NCBI GenBank assembly: GCA_024224995.1 | Contig: JAAENB010000510.1 | Span: 1 to 11,409 of the forward strand | DNA: 11,409 bases | Reading direction: 5' to 3' | DNA from: a bacterium | Lineage (GTDB): Bacteria; Spirochaetota; UBA4802; UBA5550 | Shown: positions 6,415-11,409 of the stretch, in pieces | Numbering within the stretch: the stretch's first letter is position 1 | Layout: each line of letters starts with the position of its first letter | The notes under the pieces: model-generated | What the model saw: the letters and a program-made list of their open reading frames with translations, nothing else | Told to the model about the DNA's origin: nothing | Databases searched by the model: none | Program-made: the position numbers and the translations under genes

Positions 6415-7665
6415 ATGATAAAAAAAATAATTGTTGTAGGGGCAGCAGGAATGCTATTGATTCTTGCTGCTTGTACACCCTCAAAGAAATTTTTACTAAA
6501 AAAAAGAACTCAAACAACAGTTGATCATCGATATGTCAGAGTTCTATTAAAAAAGACCGGCGCAAGAGTTTCCATCAAATCCGGTTCCCGGATCAGGGTA
6601 ACCGAGAAAAAAACAAGAAAAGTCACTTATGATTCTCAAAAGGGAAAACTGGTTATTTCTCCTGGAAAAATAAAAACCCCTGTAGTTATTGAATCATGGA
6701 ATTCTCATCTTACGGTAAACGGAAAGCCCTACCGGGGGCAAATTGAACTTCATAATGTTCTGGGCAAGTTATTTGTAATCAATTTACTCTCAATTGACGA
6801 ATATCTTTACGGAGTCGTGCCAAGCGAGATTCCGGCATCATGGCCTGCTGAATCATTAAAAGCCCAGGCAGTGGCCGCGCGGACATATACGTATTATCAT
6901 CTTCAAAAAAAACACAACAAGAGATTGTACGACCTGGATGCCACAACAAATTTTCAGGTGTATAAAGGAGTTTCGGCGGAAAAGAAAGAGACAACAGCTG
7001 CGGTACAACAAACATCAGGGGAAATCCTTTCATTCCGGTATGAGCCGATCCTCTCCTATTTTCATTCAACCTGCGGCGGAAAGACAATTAATGATAAATA
7101 TATCTGGAGCGGGAAAGGGATGGTATATCTTACGGGGGTTTCCTGTTCATACTGTAAAGAGTCTCCAAACTATGCCTGGAAAACAAAGTTATCATTATAC
7201 GAGATAAAGCGCTATGTTGGCAAGAAATACCGGCGCATGGGAAAGATCCGGAATATTTCGTTTAAAAAAAAGAGCGGAAGGGTTGTAGAGGTGAAGATCC
7301 GGCATACAAATGGTTCCATAGTAGTGCCGGGTAATAAATTCAGACTTTTTTTCCCGTCAAAAAAAATTAAAAGTATGTATTTTTATTCCCGCAAAGTTAA
7401 AGATGGTCTTATTCTTCATGGGCATGGCTGGGGCCATGGAGTTGGTTTGTGCCAGTGGGGAGCCAGGGGAATGGCTATGAAAGGATTTCCCTATAGAAGG
7501 ATATTACAGCATTATTACCAAACAGTCAATCTCATGCAGGTAAACCGGACAACTGTTGCCCGAAGAGATTCCGGGAACCGCCGTTCCGGGGGCAGGCAAA
7601 TTGCCCGTGCTCTGCGTAAAAGTAACAAAAGTGGTAAAAGAAAAAGAAGAATAATAGTACATTAA
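6415..7665 (+). CDS. SpoIID/LytB-domain lipoprotein
   Basis: This 416-residue protein begins with a lipoprotein signal peptide whose lipobox is L17-A-A-C20. The ATG at 6415 is 9 nt after GGGAG (6401-6405); an in-frame ATG at 6409 is too close to that site. The SpoIID domain is clear: 'YGVVPSEIPASWP' contains the conserved acidic residue E138, followed by LKAQAVAARTY, HSTCGGKT, CSYC and the C-terminal signature HGHGWGHGVGLCQWGARG (335-352). SpoIID proteins cleave denuded glycan strands as lytic transglycosylases. In non-sporulating diderms such proteins are usually assigned to cell-wall remodelling or division. The C-terminal 40 residues are unusual, with about 15 Lys/Arg. The gene lies about 30 bp after xerD and 3 bp before queA, so it is probably in one operon with them. 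Confidence 0.9.
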   Translation: MIKKIIVVGAAGMLLILAACTPSKKFLLKKRTQTTVDHRYVRVLLKKTGARVSIKSGSRIRVTEKKTRKVTYDSQKGKLVISPGKIKTPVVIESWNSHLTVNGKPYRGQIELHNVLGKLFVINLLSIDEYLYGVVPSEIPASWPAESLKAQAVAARTYTYYHLQKKHNKRLYDLDATTNFQVYKGVSAEKKETTAAVQQTSGEILSFRYEPILSYFHSTCGGKTINDKYIWSGKGMVYLTGVSCSYCKESPNYAWKTKLSLYEIKRYVGKKYRRMGKIRNISFKKKSGRVVEVKIRHTNGSIVVPGNKFRLFFPSKKIKSMYFYSRKVKDGLILHGHGWGHGVGLCQWGARGMAMKGFPYRRILQHYYQTVNLMQVNRTTVARRDSGNRRSGGRQIARALRKSNKSGKRKRRIIVH

Positions 7666-7668
7666 ACC

Positions 7669-8703
7669 ATGAAACCAACATACACACTTGATGATTTTAA
7701 TTTTGACCTTCCCGAAGACCAGGTAGCCCAATTCCCTCAGGAAAATAGAGATGAATCCCGTCTTTTTGTGCTCAATCGAAAAAACGGATCATATTCACAT
7801 AAAAAGTTTTATGAGCTTGATGAATTGCTTAAGAGTGGAGATTTGCTTGTTTTTAATAATGCCAGGGTTATTCACGCCCGGATTTATTGTAAACGGGAAA
7901 GCGGCGGCAAAGTAGAAATAATTCTCACGCAGAGACAATCCGCAACCCGGTGGCTGGTGTTATGCAACCGGACAAAGCGCCTGCAAATTGGCGAGACCAT
8001 CCACGCGATTAACAAACCGGCTCTGGGATTAACGATAAAAGAACGGAGAGATGAGTTTTTAGAGGTGGAAGCGAGTGAGGAGTTAAGTGATGAGCTCCTT
8101 GCGGGAGTAGGGGAGATGCCGCTTCCCCCGTATATCAAACGCAGTTTTTCCCCTGTTGATGAAAAAAGATACCAGACGGTATATGCCAGTGAGAGCGGAG
8201 CAGTGGCAGCGCCAACTGCGGGACTCCATTTTACCGATACGCTTCTGGACCGTTTGCGCATTAAAGGAGTGGAGGTTGAGTTCCTTACCCTGTATGTTTC
8301 ATGGGGGACATTTCAGCCCGTACGGGAACAGGATCTTTCACTACATAAAATGCATACCGAGCGGTATAGTCTTTCCGGGACAACTGCTGAGAGAATAAAT
8401 AAAGCCCGGGCGGAAGGGAGAAGGGTTATAGCCGTAGGCACCACATCACTCCGGGTTCTGGAAACTACTTACGAGGATGGGCGTAATGAACCGGGCTACG
8501 GAGAAACAAATATTTTTATTTATCCCCCCTATACGGTCCGGTCTATTGATGGGATAATAACTAATTTCCACACGCCATATTCCACCCTTTTAATGCTGGT
8601 GTCGGCATTTGCCGGATATGACACTATTATAAACGCGTATAAAAAAGCAGTTGAAATGAGATACCACTTCTTTTCTTATGGTGATGCAATGTTCATTCAG
8701 TAG
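7669..8703 (+). CDS. queA: S-adenosylmethionine:tRNA ribosyltransferase-isomerase
   Basis: QueA transfers and rearranges the ribose of S-adenosylmethionine onto 7-aminomethyl-7-deazaguanine at tRNA position 34, giving epoxyqueuosine. The 344-residue sequence shows the family's blocks in order: 'FDLPEDQVAQFP' near the N-terminus, DLLVFNNARVIHAR, GEMPLPPYIKR, ESGAVAAPTAGLHFT, GTFQPVR followed by H-x-MHTE, VGTTSLRVLE, and the C-terminal NFHTPYSTLLMLVSAF and FFSYGDAMFI. Length is normal. Start ATG 7669 lies 3 nt after the spoIID-type stop with only a weak upstream purine tract, so coupled translation is likely. Cytosolic. Its partner tgt is not in the window, but one substrate, tRNA-Tyr(GUA), is. 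A hairpin covers its stop codon. Confidence 0.96.
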   Translation: MKPTYTLDDFNFDLPEDQVAQFPQENRDESRLFVLNRKNGSYSHKKFYELDELLKSGDLLVFNNARVIHARIYCKRESGGKVEIILTQRQSATRWLVLCNRTKRLQIGETIHAINKPALGLTIKERRDEFLEVEASEELSDELLAGVGEMPLPPYIKRSFSPVDEKRYQTVYASESGAVAAPTAGLHFTDTLLDRLRIKGVEVEFLTLYVSWGTFQPVREQDLSLHKMHTERYSLSGTTAERINKARAEGRRVIAVGTTSLRVLETTYEDGRNEPGYGETNIFIYPPYTVRSIDGIITNFHTPYSTLLMLVSAFAGYDTIINAYKKAVEMRYHFFSYGDAMFIQ

Positions 8704-8711
8704 AATGAACA
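8690..8711 (+). other. Hairpin over the queA stop codon
   Basis: TGTTCATTC at 8690-8698 pairs perfectly with GAATGAACA at 8703-8711 around a 4-nt loop. GCAA (8686-8689) can pair with TTGC (8715-8718) beyond a 3-nt bulge. The TAG stop (8701-8703) sits in the loop and first stem base. No U-tract follows, so it is either a factor-dependent or 3'-protecting structure, or an operator. Confidence 0.6.
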
Positions 8712-8773
8712 ATGTTGCGAAACCGGCTTTCCACAATTATTTTTATATATAAAGAGACTTGAAATGGGGATGA

Positions 8774-8788
8774 GGGGCCCCCCCCGGG
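8774..8788. repeat. G4-C8-G3 homopolymer tract upstream of the Nif3-like gene
   Basis: A run of four G, eight C and three G occupies 8774-8788, about 30 bp before the GTG start, in otherwise mixed-composition DNA. It contains a GGGGCCCC palindrome. C8 is the longest C run in the window and could slip in length. It could equally be a sequencing or assembly weak point. Confidence 0.6.
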
Positions 8789-8816
8789 AAGCCAATAGTA
8801 TTTCTGGAGGTACACT

Positions 8817-9680
8817 GTGAAGATTCAAAAAATTATATCCGGGATGAACGAGATCTTCCCGCTTTTTTTGCAGGAGAAGTATGACAATTCGGGAAGCCAG
8901 GTTGTTTTTCCCGACAAAGAGGTGAGTTCAATTTTACTTTCTCTTGATATTGATGATATTACCATAGACGAGGCTCTTGAAAAGGGCTGTAATATGATAA
9001 TTACGCACCATCCTTTTATTTTTAAACCCCTGTCGCGAATAGTTTCAACTGAACCAAAGTCGGCAAAAATAGTGAAACTTATCGAGAACAAGATCAGTCT
9101 TTATGCGGCTCATACCAATCTCGATAAACTGTATTATGACAGGCTGGGAACAATCCTGGGGCTCATAAACGGGCAATTACTATTTGAAACAGACCGCCTG
9201 GATTATAATCCTTTAAACAGTTCGGGAATTCTAACAAGAACTGAGGAGCCCGGACCGGGAAAGATACCGGTGGGATTTGGTATGCTGGGGGATTTGATGC
9301 AGCCCGCTCCTTTACATGAATTGATAGAACGGGTCAAAGAGTCACTGGGGCTTCAATACCTGGTTTATTCCGGAGAACTTCAGCAGAGTGTTGAAGCAGT
9401 GGCAATCTTGAATGGTTCCGGGGGCGGTTCTATTGAGCGGATAATAAATAAGTACCGGGTTGATGCTATTATTACCGGGGATGTGGGCTATCATCATAGC
9501 AAGTTTGCCCTGGATCATTCGGTGGCTGTCATTGACGCGGGACATTTTGGTACTGAGCGGATTCTCATTGATTTTTTAAAATCAGAAATTCAAGACTACT
9601 TGACAAAATTGACTGATTCTAACGATATCAAAATATATGTGACTGAAAAAGAGCAAGATCCTTTTAAAGTGTTTATTTAA
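8817..9680 (+). CDS. Nif3/YbgI-like dinuclear metal protein
   Basis: This 287-residue protein belongs to the NIF3 family (often labelled GTP cyclohydrolase 1 type 2 or YbgI), hexameric proteins with a two-metal site whose reaction is poorly defined. Visible motifs are KYDNSGSQV (21-29), THHPFIF with H64 and H65, AAHTNLD with H99 and D103, and DAGHFGTE with H243 and E247, all expected metal ligands. The usual glycine-rich GGVND stretch after HTNLD is replaced by KLYYDRLGTILGL, a local divergence. The start is a GTG at 8817 with a strong TGGAGG at 8805-8810 and 6-nt spacing. It opens a cluster with the zinc-ribbon protein (24-nt gap) and the RNase HI-fold protein. NIF3-family and CT398-type zinc-ribbon genes are adjacent in several other bacteria as well, which suggests linked function. 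Confidence 0.9.
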   Translation: MKIQKIISGMNEIFPLFLQEKYDNSGSQVVFPDKEVSSILLSLDIDDITIDEALEKGCNMIITHHPFIFKPLSRIVSTEPKSAKIVKLIENKISLYAAHTNLDKLYYDRLGTILGLINGQLLFETDRLDYNPLNSSGILTRTEEPGPGKIPVGFGMLGDLMQPAPLHELIERVKESLGLQYLVYSGELQQSVEAVAILNGSGGGSIERIINKYRVDAIITGDVGYHHSKFALDHSVAVIDAGHFGTERILIDFLKSEIQDYLTKLTDSNDIKIYVTEKEQDPFKVFI

Positions 9681-9704
9681 ACTAAACTATAAGAGAAGGG
9701 AACC

Positions 9705-10409
9705 ATGAATAGAGATATCAAAATAATGGTCGAATTGCAGCGTTACTGGGGTTATATCTTGAAAGCACAAGCAGATATCGAACGAAGCAAAAAATCGATT
9801 GTATTCTGGCAGGGAGAATTGACGGAAAAAAACAAGGAAGTCTCCCTTCTGGCAGATGAAATTAAGCAGTTAAAGATCCGCAGTAAGCAGAATGAGACCG
9901 ATCTTGATGAAATTGACGGAACGGTTTCAAAGCTTGAAGAACGGCGGCTTTTGGTTAAGTCCGAACGGGAGCTGGAAGCGCTGAATCATGAACTGGAAAA
10001 GGCTCAATCGCAGCAGGGGGAGCTTGAAGAAAGTGTGATACTGTCCATGGACGAGCTTGAAGAAAAAGAGGGAATTTACTCCGGATTGATTCCCGAACTG
10101 GCGGAAAAAGAGAAACAGGTAGAAAGTGATATTATAGATTTGAAGGACAAAATTAAAGGATTTGAGGCTGCTATTGCTGAAAATATGGATAAATTTGAAT
10201 CTCTTGCGAATAATCTTCCCTCGGCGATAAAAACCCGGTTTGTTAAGACCCTTAAAGCAAAGGGCTGTAAAGGGGTTGCTGAAGTTAATAATAGTACCTG
10301 TGGTAATTGTAATTTCCAGATCCCTCCGGACCTGGTACGGGAAGCTGCCCGGAATGAGTCAGCAACAACCTGTACAAATTGCGGCGGGTATATTTATTCC
10401 GAAGGATAA
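9705..10409 (+). CDS. Coiled-coil C4 zinc-ribbon protein, CT398/HP0958 family
   Basis: This 234-residue protein is almost all charged, heptad-rich coiled coil (about 15-175), followed by a C-terminal zinc ribbon with ligands C199, C202, C223 and C226 (CGNC and CTNC). This is the architecture of the CT398/HP0958 family. In Helicobacter HP0958 the protein has been linked to flagellar mRNA and sigma-54, so a nucleic-acid or protein scaffold role is plausible here but not shown. The ATG at 9705 has AGAAGGG at 9694-9700. Its stop is 4 nt before the next start, implying coupling with the RNase HI-fold protein. Cytosolic, with no signal peptide or membrane segment. Confidence 0.9.
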   Translation: MNRDIKIMVELQRYWGYILKAQADIERSKKSIVFWQGELTEKNKEVSLLADEIKQLKIRSKQNETDLDEIDGTVSKLEERRLLVKSERELEALNHELEKAQSQQGELEESVILSMDELEEKEGIYSGLIPELAEKEKQVESDIIDLKDKIKGFEAAIAENMDKFESLANNLPSAIKTRFVKTLKAKGCKGVAEVNNSTCGNCNFQIPPDLVREAARNESATTCTNCGGYIYSEG

Positions 10410-10413
10410 AAAA

Positions 10414-11100
10414 ATGTTATTAAGTATAGACAAGGTATTGCAGTTGCTGGCTGAGGAGAAAAGTGTCGAAAAGATTGCTCAAATGGCTAATTGTGAGAAT
10501 GAAGACGTTGTTAAGATTATAAATGATGCCAGGGGTATTCTTGTAAAATATGAAAAGCCCAGGGTAAAGAAAAAGATAATAATAAAAAAGAGCGTCGATC
10601 CGGCGAATAACCAGGGAGAAAACCCTGACGCGGACCAGGGAAAGGATGATGATATTTTCAGGGGGGCAGAGCTTTCCGCTGTTCCTCTGGGTTCAACGCT
10701 GACGATCTATACCGATGGTGTTGCCGAAGACAAGCCCGGGCCGGCAGGGATCGGCATTGTTATCCACGACAAGGAAGGGGTTCAGGTTGGCAAGGTTTCT
10801 TATTACCTTGGTAATAAATTCACCGAATACGCGAGATATTATGCTATTGAGAGAGCGCTGCAAATTGCCGCCTATTTTGAAACAAGAGTCCTTAAGGTGC
10901 GAAGCAGCTCGGAAAAATTAGTAAAACAATTGAACGGACAATTAGAGGTAAATAATCCGGCTGTACAAAAAATCTATAATGAGGTTATGCTCCTTTCGAA
11001 AAAAATAAAAAATTGCAAGTTCGAACTGGTAACAAAGATCGTTAATGAAAAAGCAGGATACCTTGCAGAACTGGCTATACAGTCCCATCAGGAACAGTAA
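10414..11100 (+). CDS. RNase HI-fold protein lacking two catalytic acids
   Basis: This protein has 228 residues. Residues 1-45 are helical and HTH-like (SVEKIAQMANCENEDVVKII). A basic then acidic linker covers about 48-85, and an RNase HI-like domain covers 95-222. The first catalytic Asp is kept (YTDG, D101) with the typical PGPAGIGIV that follows, as is the Glu in 'FTEYA' (E138). The third site, normally S-D-S, reads S164-S165-S166, and the fourth, normally N-x-x-x-D-x-LA, reads NEKAG215YLA. Two of the four metal-binding acids are therefore absent, so hydrolysis is unlikely and nucleic-acid binding is more plausible. The ATG at 10414 has GAAGGA at 10401-10406. An in-frame ATG at 10240 would lie deep inside the zinc-ribbon gene and is rejected. 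The gene is intact and its codon use looks like its neighbours', so it does not look decayed. Confidence 0.85.
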   Translation: MLLSIDKVLQLLAEEKSVEKIAQMANCENEDVVKIINDARGILVKYEKPRVKKKIIIKKSVDPANNQGENPDADQGKDDDIFRGAELSAVPLGSTLTIYTDGVAEDKPGPAGIGIVIHDKEGVQVGKVSYYLGNKFTEYARYYAIERALQIAAYFETRVLKVRSSSEKLVKQLNGQLEVNNPAVQKIYNEVMLLSKKIKNCKFELVTKIVNEKAGYLAELAIQSHQEQ

Positions 11101-11220
11101 GGTGATCGGTGGCCCTGTGGGCCGGGTTATCGGTAATCGGTCAAGAAAAGGGTTCGGGGGCCAGGGGTCAGTTAAGAAAAGAAGAAGCCCGTAGGGGGAG
11201 ACAGCAGCGGACCCGGCTGA
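11101..11220. other. GC-rich intergenic stretch with short ATCGGT repeats
   Basis: No credible gene is present. ATCGGT occurs at 11105-11110, 11129-11134 and 11136-11141. GGCCC/GGGCC (11111-11115/11119-11123) forms a small hairpin without a U-tract. I see no clear terminator for the preceding gene, and no match to the conserved parts of RNase P RNA, tmRNA or SRP RNA. Confidence 0.6.
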
Positions 11221-11406
11221 GCGGGGAAAAAATACGCTAGAAACTAAATCGTTTTGCGAGCTGTATCGGGCCTTGAAGCAGTATGGGCTCTTTGGGTTGT
11301 GAGGACTGTTTGAGCGGAGCGAGTTCCGCAGCAATCCAAAGAGCCCATACTGCTTCAAGGGCCCGCGCACAAGCAAAAAGAGTTTCTTGAGAGCAGCTGA
11401 CCCCGC
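11221..11406 (+). repeat. Element B: long hairpin with conserved head and extended imperfect palindrome
   Basis: Positions 11271-11295 are the exact reverse complement of 11336-11360, a 25-bp perfect stem. Pairing continues inward to 11300/11331 with two G-T pairs. The head at 11295-11328 begins GGTTGTGAGG and ends GAGCGGAGCGAGTTCCG, matching element A at 50-82 except for one inserted A and one C/T change. Outside the perfect stem, matching blocks stay in register: 11267-11270/11362-11365 after a one-base bulge, TTTTGC at 11252-11257 with 11373-11378, AGAAACT at 11239-11245 with 11381-11387, and GCGGGG at 11221-11226 with 11401-11406. The palindrome may extend past the window edge. The stem sequence is unrelated to that of element A. 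Function unknown. Confidence 0.9.
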
Positions 11407-11409
11407 AGA

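Noticed and set aside
10240..10413. Upstream extension of the RNase HI-fold gene
   Set aside because: It would lie wholly inside the zinc-ribbon coding sequence, and a good ribosome-binding site supports the ATG at 10414.
10942..11376. Minus-strand open frame of 144 codons
   Set aside because: It crosses element B and the end of the RNase HI-fold gene; its sequence follows the inverted repeat rather than any protein pattern.
11101..11409. RNase P RNA or another housekeeping RNA, expected because zinc-ribbon genes of this family can lie near rnpB
   Set aside because: I looked for the conserved core blocks on both strands and did not find them.
1..11409. CRISPR array, prophage or insertion sequence
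   Set aside because: No regularly spaced direct repeats, no cas, phage or transposase genes; the only recombinase looks like housekeeping XerD.

Overview
The window comes from a bacterium with an outer membrane. The evidence is a TolC-type outer-membrane efflux channel with a signal peptide, a HlyD/MacA-type periplasmic adaptor, and a SpoIID-domain protein with a clean lipobox. Genes use ATG or GTG starts, standard stops and mostly good Shine-Dalgarno sites. Coding DNA is moderately AT-rich and some intergenic stretches are very AT-rich. Neither tRNA gene encodes its 3' CCA. I cannot name the phylum; a deep-branching or uncultivated diderm lineage (for example an FCB-type group) is only a guess.

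Layout, left to right. Positions 1-136 are GC-rich and hold a long hairpin element (element A). A promoter-like sequence then leads into a 68-residue protein of unknown function with its own terminator. Next is a stand-alone radical SAM protein. A bidirectional terminator separates it from two minus-strand tRNAs, Thr(UGU) then Tyr(GUA) in transcription order. An AT-rich leader precedes a three-gene efflux operon (outer-membrane channel, periplasmic adaptor, MacB/LolD-type ATPase) in which no membrane permease gene is present. After another AT-rich gap come a XerD-like recombinase, a SpoIID-domain lipoprotein and queA, closely spaced and probably co-transcribed. A 113-bp gap with a hairpin and a C8 run leads to a Nif3-like metal protein, a coiled-coil/zinc-ribbon protein of the CT398/HP0958 family, and an RNase HI-fold protein. 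The last 309 bp are GC-rich, have no credible gene, and hold a second hairpin element (element B).

The two strongest observations are these. First, elements A and B share an almost identical head of 33-34 nt, but each head sits on a long stem whose sequence is unrelated to the other's. This constant-head, variable-stem design is unlike a simple repeat family. Second, the RNase HI-fold protein keeps only two of the four catalytic acidic residues (D101 and E138). The other two positions are Ser165 and Gly215, so it is probably not a nuclease. It is tightly linked to the zinc-ribbon gene.

Working relationships. The channel, adaptor and ATPase would form a tripartite exporter once joined by a permease encoded elsewhere. 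XerD (chromosome resolution) and the SpoIID-type protein (peptidoglycan cleavage) both fit late cell division. QueA acts on tRNAs with G34, which includes the tRNA-Tyr(GUA) encoded in this window.
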